Assembly (NCBI RefSeq): GCF_001894785.1
Contig: NZ_BCWW01000010.1
Coordinates: forward strand, 62,001 to 126,000
DNA: 64,000 bases
From: Rhodococcoides fascians NBRC 12155 = LMG 3623
Lineage (GTDB): Bacteria > Actinomycetota > Actinomycetes > Mycobacteriales > Mycobacteriaceae
Direction: 5' to 3'
Below, in pieces: positions 1 to 8,518 of this stretch (its first letter is position 1; each line of letters opens with the position of its first letter). The position numbers and the translations under genes were made by a program. The notes beneath the pieces are model-generated. The model had not been told where the DNA came from. It searched no databases and saw only the letters and a list, made by a program, of their open reading frames with translations.

Positions 1-1160
1 CTTCTTGTCTTGAATGCTCCCGGGTCGGAACAGTGTTCGCTGGTGCAGATCTGGTCCGTCGGGACGGCCGCGCGGCGTAACGGTCTCGGCGGCTCGAGCA
101 GTGCTGGCGGGCGCGGCGGTTGAGGTGGCGGGCGCCGGTCGGGCGGGAGTGATCGGTGTGCAGATGTCGTAGTCGGTGGTAACGAAGCATCGAGCGTTGC
201 TTCGCCGAGGAGTGATTCTGGCTGTTCGAGTGGTGTTCCGCCGAGGCATCGTAGGAAGTCAATTTCGGTCATCACTTCGATGTGCTGGCCGCCTTCCTGC
301 AAGTCGAATGCCTTGCGGGCTTTGCCTGTTATCTCGGAGCCGGGGCGGAGGGATGCCGGGTTGATGTCGCCCACGACGAGGACGTTGGTGCGTTTGGTCG
401 TCGACTTCTCGGCGGTCGCGCCGATGCGTGCGCATTCGTCCCACGCGACCTGGCGGGTCATCGACGTGAGGGTCCCGGTGAAGACGACGACTCGGCCGTA
501 GAGGTACCCGTCAGGGTCAGCATCGGCGTTCGCGTCGGGCTGATTCAGCACTGTTTGGGTGCTCGTTCTCCGAACCGTGCCGCCCGCCGTTGTTCCAGCA
601 GTCATTCGGCCGATGGTGACGCCTACAGAGCTCGCAAGATCCTCGAGATTGTGGCAATCGGATAGGTCGGCAAGCCCGCGCACGATGTCGACGACACCGC
701 GAGCATCGGCCAGGGCGTCGTGGTGATTGAGCGCCGGGCCGCCCAGCGCTTCGACAACGTAGGGAAGGCGGTAACTCGGCAGGGGCAGTGAGCGGCGGGA
801 AAGCACCATTGTGCACAGAAATCTGATGGTCGGCCACTCGATATTGTCGATCGTGCATGCATGGCGCAGAACTCCGATATCGAATCCGGCGTTGTGTGCA
901 ACCAGTACATCTTTGCCGACGAAGTCCAGGATGGTTGGCAGGATGTCTTTCCAGCGTGGTTCGTTTTCGACCATCTCTGCAGTGATTTTATGCAAGGCCG
1001 TGTTGAACGCTGAGAAGTGGTCAACCGTTTCCGGAGGGCGGATGAGCCAACTCCGTTCGTCGACCGGCCTTCCCCCGCGGACTCGTACGAGTCCGACCGC
1101 GCAGGGAGACCCGCGGTTGGAGTTGGCCGTCTCGAAGTCGATTGCGGTGTAGTCGAACAT
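1..1160 (-). CDS. DnaQ-like 3'-5' exonuclease with BRCT domain (3' end outside window)
   Basis: The frame is open from an ATG at 1160 on the minus strand to the left edge, about 386 codons without a stop, so the gene is truncated by the window. The N-terminus carries the DEDD-exonuclease ExoI motif (YTAIDFETAN), an ExoII region (VLVAHNAGFDIGVL) and an ExoIII region (LNHHDALADARGVVDI). Roughly residues 205-290 form a BRCT domain (VVVFTGTLTSMTRQ, then KSTTKRTNVLVVGD). The tail is rich in proline and arginine. The family resembles the epsilon proofreading subunit of DNA polymerase III, but BRCT-containing forms are usually stand-alone repair or processing nucleases acting on DNA in the cytoplasm. 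Whether it belongs to the neighbouring mobile region or to the chromosome cannot be told from here. Confidence 0.85.
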   Translation of the reverse strand, partial: MFDYTAIDFETANSNRGSPCAVGLVRVRGGRPVDERSWLIRPPETVDHFSAFNTALHKITAEMVENEPRWKDILPTILDFVGKDVLVAHNAGFDIGVLRHACTIDNIEWPTIRFLCTMVLSRRSLPLPSYRLPYVVEALGGPALNHHDALADARGVVDIVRGLADLSDCHNLEDLASSVGVTIGRMTAGTTAGGTVRRTSTQTVLNQPDANADADPDGYLYGRVVVFTGTLTSMTRQVAWDECARIGATAEKSTTKRTNVLVVGDINPASLRPGSEITGKARKAFDLQEGGQHIEVMTEIDFLRCLGGTPLEQPESLLGEATLDASLPPTTTSAHRSLPPDRRPPPQPPRPPALLEPPRPLRRAAVPTDQICTSEHCSDPGAFKTR

Positions 1161-1924
1161 CAGGTCCTGCACCCCAAATTGTGTTTGGCTCCAGCCGAAT
1201 ACGGTGCGCATGTTGCGTCTTCAGCAACCACTGGATCTGGCGCTCCGTTCGGTGGGGTATGTTCTTGTGTGCAAGGTAAGTGATTCGACCGCCGCGTCGG
1301 AGACTACTGGTCGGTATTAGTCCGTTTGAATGACTGGCGGGAATCCGGGTTCGATCTTCCGGGTGCAGGTTTGCGACGAATCCGGCGGTCCCCGCCCGAG
1401 TGACGAGACGCTCGTTGCGTTTGTATATCGCGTCGCAATATCACAAGAGTTAGCTAGGCGAGGGCGTGTTGAGGACAGGGGTGGAGCAAAGATGCTTTCG
1501 TTGGACGGTGATGCACGAGAATTGTCGAAAGTTTACGAACGACGCGTCCTGTGTTGTTCATCTTCATTGCCCTCTGAGGCTTGTAGATTGCACTGTGTCG
1601 ATCTGAGTCCGATCGGGGTGCACAAGTCTGCCTGAGGCATGGTGAAGGACAAGGAGAGTGTTGGTCGACGTGGCTGCCTGCGTGTCCGACGGTTCCGCTA
1701 AATCTTGCCACGCGTCTACAGGTGAGTCCACGATGACTACGCCGGTTTGCAATTGGACATAAAAGTGCTGCGTTGCAACTGGTTTTGGCAGTCCGGCCCA
1801 GATCAAGCCCACCCGCCGAGGTCGAAATTCGGTGAGGAAAAATGCATCCCGCACTTTCTATGCCGAAACACCGGTTCAACACAGTTCTCACTCCGCACAG
1901 CTGCCGGGGACGTGGGCTACGCTG
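1161..1924. other. Intergenic stretch without a convincing gene
   Basis: No open frame here has a recognisable domain. A minus-strand frame at 1564-1854 (96 codons) is moderately protein-like but has a GTG start, no clear ribosome site and no family I recognise. The last ~50 bases, from about 1875, are recognisably related to the DNA just upstream of the recombinase at 8309, so the 6.4-kb-spaced duplication begins about here. Confidence 0.4.
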
Positions 1925-2760
1925 CATAGAGTTCCGGCCAAGCCGCGCACCTGCGAAAAGATTGCGGGCATTGCCGACGCGGGTAGGCCGGTCACTGTCG
2001 AGCCGGAGATCCCGCCGTTACGAAGCGGATCGCGGGCACCGTGCGATCCTCACGGGCCGAGGGAACGCGCAAGACCTAAGTGGCAGCGTGGAGGCCCGTT
2101 ATCAGCTGGTGCGGGCGAGTGGTTTCACGTGACGATGCCGGCTCACCCGGTTACTGTGGCCGCCTGCCGTGTTGACGCCGCCGACACCCTAACCGAGCCA
2201 GGGGAGCGGGCCTACGCGGCCTCCACCTTCGGCACCTGGATCGCCGCAATCAATCACCACCAGCGCGCCACCGGGCACCTTTCCCCGTCAGCGCACGAAC
2301 TCGTCCGCGGACACTGTAGGTGATACGACGCGAATATGCCGCGGCGAGGAACAGGCCCTGCGGCCCGCGAGGCCCACCCCTTTTCGACGACATCAGGTTG
2401 CTCGCGGCGACCGCGTGGGGACGGTGCCGAGAGGCTGGGCCGACGGGGTGCTCGAACGCCTTGATTCAGCGATTCTGCTGCTTGTTCGCTGGGGCAATCC
2501 GACGAAGCGAACTTTTCGACCTGGTGCGCGAGGGCCTCGCCGTCTACCGGCACGACGGCCTCTAAGTGCGGCTAACGAAGTCGAAGGCGGACCTGGGGCA
2601 AGGTGGCGGTGAAGGTACCGCCATACACCGAGTCCCACGAGACCTGCCCGCCCTGCGCGTGCGCTCGCTGGGTTTAGGTGGTTGCCGCGTTCGACGCTAG
2701 TGGTCGACCTTCAGTGATCTGGCTGGTCTGCAAGCGGAAACTAGCGCGGCCCAGAAGCAC
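1925..2760 (+). pseudogene. Degenerate tyrosine recombinase/integrase
   Basis: This stretch is a diverged, broken copy of the recombinase at 8309-9484. Fragments line up in order across frames: PAHPVTVAACRVDAADT, GERAYAASTFGTWIAAINHH and HLSPSAHELV in one frame, then IRREYAAARNRP, LIQRFCCLF and RRSELFDLVREGLAVYRHDG in others. Frameshifts and stops interrupt it throughout; for example the counterpart of the N-terminal RKTYAAAW reads RKT-stop. The copy ends just before the ATPase gene and lacks the C-terminal HxxR and catalytic-tyrosine segment, so it cannot recombine DNA. It sits immediately upstream of the IetAS cassette, as the better-preserved copy sits upstream of the next cargo genes. Confidence 0.8.
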
Positions 2761-2816
2761 ATTTTTTCCACCACTGCCTCTTAACAACGTTCAAGCCATC
2801 TCGTAAGGTGGTAAAA

Positions 2817-3977
2817 ATGAGCCGCGCATCGTCGTCGAGTTACCAGGATCAAAATGGGCTTGAGCGTGCGGTGATCGACCTTGTGCGAGTTGGAACGCGT
2901 GGTCATGGCGCGGGGGTTCGTCAGTTAGCCTCGCGTCTGCTTCGCGCAGTTCCGCCCAGCGTAGAGGATGTCGAAGCTTTTCGAGACGCAGTCCACGGTG
3001 CAATTGCCTCAGGATCTCAAACAACTGAGCTTCGGTATACCCAGGGCAGCATGCCCACCGAGCGTGACACGACACACCCCCTGGTCGACGTGGACTCGAC
3101 CCCCGACGCCGCAGGCTTGTGCTTGGCGGACGCTGCAATGAACGCACTCATGGAGATCCTCAAAGAGCGCGAACGAGCTGCCGAATTAACAAAAGCCGGC
3201 GTCGGCTTGAGTCGCAGCGTGCTCCTGAGCGGCCCGCCTGGCGTGGGCAAGACGATGGCCGCCAAGTGGCTCGCTCAAAATCTCGACGTCCCCTTAGTTT
3301 CGATTGACCTCTCATCCGTCGTATCGAGCTATCTCGGCACGTCCGGGCGCAACATCAAGGCTGTACTCGACTATGCAAAATCTGGACCATGCGTTCTACT
3401 CTTAGATGAGTTCGATGCTATAGCCAAGCGTCGTGACGATGAAAGTGATATTGGCGAACTCAAGCGCATCGTAAATGTAATACTCATTGAACTCGATCGC
3501 TGGCCCGACACCAACCTTCTAGTTGCAGCAACGAATCATCCACAACTACTCGACTCGGCAGTCGAGAGGCGCTTCGATATAAAGATCGATATACCGCTAC
3601 CAGGCGTAGCGCAACGACGCTCAATCCTGGCCAGCTTGAGTGGTTCGGCCGGCGACGTGGACTCAAACGTCCTTGACTTGATCGCCTCTCTGACCGCAGG
3701 TTTCAGCAGCTCAAATCTCACACGATTGTGGATGCAGTCCCGACGGCGTGCCATTCTCGAAAATATCAACGTCACTGATGTACTGATACGCGAATCACCG
3801 TCGCTCGCCCGCGATACCGGTGAAGAGCGCGACAGGCTGTTTCTAACGTTGCATTCCGTTCTCGGACTGTCGAATCGGCAGATTGCTACGTTGACGGCAG
3901 TGAGTCATCCGACTGTTGCCGCAGGTATCAGCCGAGCTAAGGGGAAACGCGTTGGCAGACAAGCCAGCAAGCAATAG
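2817..3977 (+). CDS. ietA: IetA-like AAA+ ATPase with C-terminal helix-turn-helix
   Basis: This is a AAA+ ATPase of the PF00004 type, 386 aa. Walker A is GPPGVGKT near residues 139-146, Walker B is CVLLLDEFD near 192-200, and a sensor/arginine-finger stretch reads AATNHPQLLDSAVERRFD. The last ~45 residues (LGLSNRQIATLTAVSHPTVA) look like a helix-turn-helix, which suggests DNA contact. I chose ATG 2817 because AAGGTGG lies five bases upstream; GTG 2808 is the longer alternative. The stop overlaps the downstream subtilase start by 26 bases, so the two are co-translated. AAA ATPase plus S8 protease pairs are known as the IetAS anti-phage system (also described from plasmid maintenance). The ATPase presumably gates or targets the protease. 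The gene is more AT-rich than the flanking chromosome. Confidence 0.8.
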   Translation: MSRASSSSYQDQNGLERAVIDLVRVGTRGHGAGVRQLASRLLRAVPPSVEDVEAFRDAVHGAIASGSQTTELRYTQGSMPTERDTTHPLVDVDSTPDAAGLCLADAAMNALMEILKERERAAELTKAGVGLSRSVLLSGPPGVGKTMAAKWLAQNLDVPLVSIDLSSVVSSYLGTSGRNIKAVLDYAKSGPCVLLLDEFDAIAKRRDDESDIGELKRIVNVILIELDRWPDTNLLVAATNHPQLLDSAVERRFDIKIDIPLPGVAQRRSILASLSGSAGDVDSNVLDLIASLTAGFSSSNLTRLWMQSRRRAILENINVTDVLIRESPSLARDTGEERDRLFLTLHSVLGLSNRQIATLTAVSHPTVAAGISRAKGKRVGRQASKQ

Positions 3978-6330
3978 CGTCAGTCGACCACTGCTGGTCA
4001 ATGGGGAGGCCCTGCGTCTCGACGTGCGAGCCCCACAGCATGGCGGGGGGACGAAATACGAGCCACGGACTCCGGAGGAGGCCCAAGCACTTCTCATCCC
4101 GCAGGTTGAGGCAACCGCTGAGGCTGCCGCCGCCATACCCCGGAATCTGCGCGCCCGTGATCGACTCTACATCGAAGCGAAGTTGCTCCCGAACTATCTA
4201 GCTCCTTCATATTTCCCAACCGAGTTGCTCGCGCACGTCGGTGCAATGCCCGTCGGATCTAGAGCTGATGTGGGGGAATACGCCACTAAATCCAAGAGCA
4301 CCTCGGAACAAACGCGGCGCTTAATTTTCGCGGTCACCGACGAAGGACTCACAGATCTCCGTCAACTGATCGTCGAAGGCGGACGCACGCGGTCGGCCAA
4401 TCAAGCGTTTGCCCAGATCCGAGAGCTCGATGAGATTTCGTTGCCGAGGCAGTCCGATGTCTTGCGTACATCTCAACACCGGGAGATTGAATCGCCGGAC
4501 AGCGAGATGTGGGAGGCCGTACTGCACCCTCGGACTTCCCGTCTCGGCGAGCAGCTCCCTCTGGATGACTCCACACTTCTGCTGTGGGAGGAACTGATTG
4601 CCTCGGAGGAAGGGTTGTTCCACCGTGACTACGTGCGCAGGGTCGGTGGGCTGACCTTCACTCCTGTCACGCTCAGGTCAGAACGGGTAGGTAACCTTTC
4701 TCGCTTCAATCCTCTGCGAGTGCTACGACCGATGCCGTCTATAAGACCCAGGCCTAGGTTCGGGACTAGGAGTCGTAACTCTCTCATTCCGCCGGCGACA
4801 CAACAGCCGGTCTTGCAGACCGTCTCCGTCGGAGTTTTTGACGGGGGTGTCGACAGCGCCCGTGCAGATCGATCACTCTTTGAAATCGCAACATATGAGT
4901 TGACCACCGAGGGACCCGACCAAGAAGATCTTGACCACGGAACCGGCGTGACCGGGGCCGTTCTCTACGGCTTAGTTAGGCCCGGCCAACAGGCTCCACA
5001 GCCACCGCTGCCCGTCGAGAGTTACCGAGTCTTACCCGCACCGCATGTCCCCGGCGATCTGGAGGGGTACTGGGTACTTGACCGGATTATCGAAGAAGTC
5101 GAGTCCAAGGGCCACAAGCTCGTGAATCTCAGCTTAGGCCCCACACTCGCAGTCGAAGACGATATGGAACCAAATCGATGGACAAGCGAGCTAGACCGGC
5201 TCGCGTGGGAGCGAGATGTCCTATTTGTCGTTGCAGCTGGCAACGATGGTGACAAAGACCGCGCAGCAGGTCTCCATCGAGTACAGGTCCCCGCAGATAT
5301 GGCAAACGGCCTCACAGTGGGAGCATGCGATGTACCAAGCCCTACTAGTCCGTGGGCCCGTGCGCCATATTCGTCTATGGGACCAGGTCGACATGGATCA
5401 CGTATCCAACCGATGGGAGTTCAATTCGGAGGATCCGACACTAAGATGTTCGACGTTTTGCGCGCCGATGGAACGTTCCTGGAGGCCACGGGGACAAGCT
5501 TTGCCGCACCTGTCACCACTCACGCAATCGCCGAGCTGATCACGAAGCTGCCGCGGGTCAACAGCAGCATCCTTCGAGCCTTTGCAACCCATTTTGCGGA
5601 GCGACCTCGAAATCACAACGTCCTGCGCGATGAAGTGGGACATGGTCGCCAGCCGCTCAGCTTTGATGAAATGTTGGAGTGCGGCCCAAACAAGACACAC
5701 GTTTTGTATGTTGATGAAATAGAACGCGGGGACCTGCTGGGCTACGAAATTCCGGTCCCTACGTCTCATTCCGGCGAATTAAAACTGCAGGCCACCATTG
5801 CCTACGCGTCACCGGTTGACCCCACGCAGCCCACAGAGTACACGAGCGCATCCCTTGAGATTTTAGTAAGACCACACCACCAAATGCATCAATTTCGCCC
5901 CCCGGCCGGACTCGCAGAAAAGTCGGAAACTCTCAACATCGCAAGCCAGGAGGCCCGAAGCCGCCTTACTCAAGGATGGACACCTAGCCAAGAACCGGTA
6001 AGTAAAACACTTGCAGCCCACAAAGGGGTATCGGAGAATCGGCTACGTGATAGCGGAAAGTGGGAGACAGTTCGTCATTACCGAGCGACTTTCAAAGCCG
6101 GGGAAGTGCAATCTCCGCGGCTTGAGCTTTCCTATATCGCTCGGAGAAGTGGAGCAATTGATAATTCTCCTACCCAAGTTCCATTCGCGGTTCTGCTCTC
6201 CCTCGTCGATTCTTCCAGTACTTCAGACTTTTACGACGCCGTAGCACGCCAGTACTCAAATTTGCGCCCCATGCAGCGGGCCAGTGGCCGGTTGCGTACA
6301 CGGTCGTCGACGAAGCCGCACTGGCGATAG
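3952..6330 (+). CDS. ietS: IetS-like subtilisin-family (S8) serine protease
   Basis: This 792-aa protein has an N-terminal region of about 280 residues with no recognised family, followed by a subtilase domain. The catalytic triad is visible: Asp297 (VGVFDGGVD), His329 (LDHGTGVTG) and Ser516 (ATGTSFAAP), with the oxyanion Asn431 in VVAAGNDG. A beta-rich C-terminal region of about 230 residues follows. There is no signal peptide, so the protease is cytoplasmic, which fits an intracellular defence effector rather than a secreted enzyme. The start is TTG 3952 because AAGGGGA precedes it at six bases; TTG 3916 would lengthen the overlap with the ATPase. Partnership with the upstream AAA ATPase matches the known IetAS pair; the protein target is unknown. 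Confidence 0.82.
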   Translation: MADKPASNSVSRPLLVNGEALRLDVRAPQHGGGTKYEPRTPEEAQALLIPQVEATAEAAAAIPRNLRARDRLYIEAKLLPNYLAPSYFPTELLAHVGAMPVGSRADVGEYATKSKSTSEQTRRLIFAVTDEGLTDLRQLIVEGGRTRSANQAFAQIRELDEISLPRQSDVLRTSQHREIESPDSEMWEAVLHPRTSRLGEQLPLDDSTLLLWEELIASEEGLFHRDYVRRVGGLTFTPVTLRSERVGNLSRFNPLRVLRPMPSIRPRPRFGTRSRNSLIPPATQQPVLQTVSVGVFDGGVDSARADRSLFEIATYELTTEGPDQEDLDHGTGVTGAVLYGLVRPGQQAPQPPLPVESYRVLPAPHVPGDLEGYWVLDRIIEEVESKGHKLVNLSLGPTLAVEDDMEPNRWTSELDRLAWERDVLFVVAAGNDGDKDRAAGLHRVQVPADMANGLTVGACDVPSPTSPWARAPYSSMGPGRHGSRIQPMGVQFGGSDTKMFDVLRADGTFLEATGTSFAAPVTTHAIAELITKLPRVNSSILRAFATHFAERPRNHNVLRDEVGHGRQPLSFDEMLECGPNKTHVLYVDEIERGDLLGYEIPVPTSHSGELKLQATIAYASPVDPTQPTEYTSASLEILVRPHHQMHQFRPPAGLAEKSETLNIASQEARSRLTQGWTPSQEPVSKTLAAHKGVSENRLRDSGKWETVRHYRATFKAGEVQSPRLELSYIARRSGAIDNSPTQVPFAVLLSLVDSSSTSDFYDAVARQYSNLRPMQRASGRLRTRSSTKPHWR

Positions 6331-6536
6331 GATAACGAGCTGTTCATGTGTGGTCAACTGTCTTAATGCCCTCTCGAAGTCGCGCCTATAGGGTCCAACG
6401 TCGAGCGGGTTCAAACACATGCTTGGAGCACCGGACTGGGCGCGCTAAATGCAGACAGCCGAGTTCTGGTTGAGGCGACGAGTCATCGTCGCGTGCCGCT
6501 ACCGACTGTGCCGTGACGGTCTGGCATTATCGCACC

Positions 6537-7403
6537 ATGGCCAACAACAACACCGCCCCGACGCACTGGAAGTCTTTCTGGTTCTGGGCGTCTTTACTTG
6601 CGGTATTGATCTCTTTCTTGGGGCTTATTTCCCTGATATGGATTGGTGCTGCGAAAGAATGGTTCGCGGAGCGATTCGCAGCTGTATACACACCCACGGG
6701 TGCGGTGCTAGTAGCGGCCCTAGCCTCACTCGGCACGGCTCTGAATTACTATCACCAGGCCAAGGATCGATACGAACGTGATACCGAGGAAGCAAACCAT
6801 AAGCGCGAGGAGGCTTTGTGGGAAAGATTTCACAAAGCCGCTGAGTCATTTGGGACCAAGGATCGTGATCTCGTCGGAATTCGCCAAGCTGGTGTATACG
6901 CATTGTGCGGAGTAGGTGACGACTGGATTCGTTACCGACGCGGTCGAGGTGACGACAACACGTTGCTCTGTAGCGAGGCTGAGACTATTTCTGATTTACT
7001 TTGCGCTCAGCTACGGCGAAAGGGGCATGTACCGCAAGCCGGGATCACGGCTGGCACGTACCATGAAAATGAAGCGCAGGTCAATGATGCAATTATTAGC
7101 CAATTAGCTGTCCGATTTAACAAAATTCACGGCGCTTGGAGGGGACAAGGAATGGTGCTAGATTTGCGCGGAGCAGATCTAAGCGCGTCCCTTTGGTCGG
7201 ATATGGACTTGAGGAAGGCGGTTTTGGCGAAGGCGGATCTGACCAATATTGACTTGCGTAGATCTCTACTTAGCGATGCCAACTTTACGCGGGCAATACT
7301 CGACGAAGCGGATGTATCGAATAGCACGATAACGCCAGATCAAATCGCACAAACCGCTTCTGCGGTAAATGTTACAGGCCAGCCAACTTCGACTGGGCCA
7401 TAG
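6537..7403 (+). CDS. Membrane-anchored pentapeptide-repeat protein
   Basis: From ATG 6537 the protein is 288 aa. Two hydrophobic segments near the N-terminus (WFWASLLAVLISFLGLISLI and TGAVLVAALASLGTALNYY) are followed by a charged, helical linker (ERDTEEANHKREEALWERFH), then a mixed domain. Pentapeptide repeats of the A(D/N)LxX type occupy about residues 205-265 (LRGADLSASL, LAKADLTNIDL, LSDANFTRAIL). A GTG at 6513 is an alternative start and no good ribosome site precedes either. Pentapeptide-repeat proteins with similar N-terminal anchors turn up beside mobile and defence genes, but no enzyme activity is expected. It lies 206 bases after the protease on the same strand and shares its low GC, so it may be a third cassette component; this is inference. 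Confidence 0.7.
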   Translation: MANNNTAPTHWKSFWFWASLLAVLISFLGLISLIWIGAAKEWFAERFAAVYTPTGAVLVAALASLGTALNYYHQAKDRYERDTEEANHKREEALWERFHKAAESFGTKDRDLVGIRQAGVYALCGVGDDWIRYRRGRGDDNTLLCSEAETISDLLCAQLRRKGHVPQAGITAGTYHENEAQVNDAIISQLAVRFNKIHGAWRGQGMVLDLRGADLSASLWSDMDLRKAVLAKADLTNIDLRRSLLSDANFTRAILDEADVSNSTITPDQIAQTASAVNVTGQPTSTGP

Positions 7404-8308
7404 CCGGGCACAGGGATTGCGTCGATATCCTTGACGGTGCGTTAATTGTCGTTTGCGTACTTCCGGCTTGGTGGTCCGGAGGAGGGCTGTAGGAACGGCC
7501 GCGTTAGGCGCGACTGAGGGCTTCGAATCTTTGGCGTATCGGTGAAGCAGGTGCGAGACTTCGTTGACACAGATGTCGGACTCATTAGATGTGCACAGAA
7601 GATCGTGGTGTTCTCCAAACCGGGCACCGGGTCCACGTGGATACGGGATGGAACATCCTGGTCCGGGTGGGTCTTATCGGCTGCTCTCGTTGACACAAGA
7701 GTGACACAAGTCGGTACGGATCGGCATGGATTGGTGTGGACCGGTGAGCACGAAAACGGTTGCACTGCAGGAAAAGTTGGATTCATTGGGGTCCATCAGA
7801 ATCCATACTTCCGGACTTAAAATCCGCACAGTGTCGGTTCGAGTCCGACTGGGGGCACTGGAGTCCACATGGATCCACAATCTCGCTGTCGAGCAGCGTA
7901 TTTCGTTGGTGGTCGTGGACTGCAGTAGACTGTGTTGTATCTGAATGGACAAGTGAGGCAGCGGATTCAAATCCGCCTCGAGGCTCTCTTGGCCGTGCCG
8001 GTGGTTATATTTCTGCAGGTCAGGGTGTTGCGCGTCTTGGCTGAAATTCTCGGTGGCACAAGTCTGTCACAACTCGGTACGAACTGCGCCATGGCGTACA
8101 GGGAGTGCAACGAATGTAGTTGCTCGACTACGTAATTCGGGATTTTTTAGCCGCATTGCAATGTGTCAAATGCTTCGAGCACGCCACGCTTGGTCACCTG
8201 GTCCGATCGGCGTTGTAAATTTCATTTTCCGCGCCGTCTTAGGAGAAAAGCCAGCTCAGCACAGTTTTACTCTGCAGACGTGTCGGTGACCTGCGTTAGG
8301 CTGCTCCT
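7404..8308. other. Integration-scar region without genes
   Basis: No convincing gene lies here. The region looks like stacked integration junctions. A tRNA-Leu-like 3' half is at 7811-7858. A shorter T-arm-like hairpin, GCGGATTCAAATCCGC, lies near 7962-7977. Two related stretches around 7692-7730 and 8056-8096 share CACAAG..TGnCACAA.TCGGTACG and resemble the 3' ends of integrase genes that typically abut attachment sites. Short protein-like frames such as 7542-7820 end at the tRNA remnant and have no ribosome site. Confidence 0.45.
7811..7858 (+). pseudogene. tRNA-Leu(TAA)-like 3' half, probable attachment-site remnant
   Basis: The segment contains an anticodon-arm-like CGGACTTAAAATCCG with anticodon TAA, a perfect T-arm (GTCGG-TTCGAGT-CCGAC) and the acceptor 3' strand TGGGGGCAC. 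There is no matching 5' half (acceptor strand, D-arm) upstream, and the extra arm expected of tRNA-Leu is shortened. This is what is left when an element integrates into the 3' end of a tRNA gene. It is not a functional tRNA. Confidence 0.6.
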
Positions 8309-8518
8309 ATGGACTTCCGGCCTGGCCGCACACCTGCCACAGCTACTTCCGTCGGCATCCCCGAGGACGTTAGGCCCGTAGCCGTCGAGCCGGTGATCCC
8401 ACCCGCTGTCGCAAGGCGGATCGCGGTCGCCGTGCAATCCTTTCGCTCCGAGGGAACCCGTAAGACCTATGCGGCGGCGTGGAAGTGATTCACCAGTTGG
8501 TGCGAAGCGAATGGTCAC
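8309..8518 (+). other. 5' end of integrase gene, separated by an in-frame TGA
   Basis: Translation from ATG 8309 gives 59 codons beginning MDFRPGRTPAT and containing SEGTRKTYAAAWK, the start of a core-binding (SAM-like) recombinase domain, then TGA at 8486-8488. Directly after the stop the same frame continues FTSWCEANGHV and runs into the main recombinase frame. A single CGA-to-TGA change explains the break, since Arg is expected before FTSWC. The part after the stop may be made independently from GTG 8519. Confidence 0.65.

Noticed and set aside
1564-1854. 96-codon minus-strand frame as a gene
   Set aside because: It has a GTG start without a ribosome site, no recognised family, and lies in a region that appears decayed; listed only within the intergenic description.
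7962-7977. Second tRNA T-arm-like hairpin as a tRNA gene
   Set aside because: Only the arm is present; acceptor, anticodon and D-arms cannot be found.
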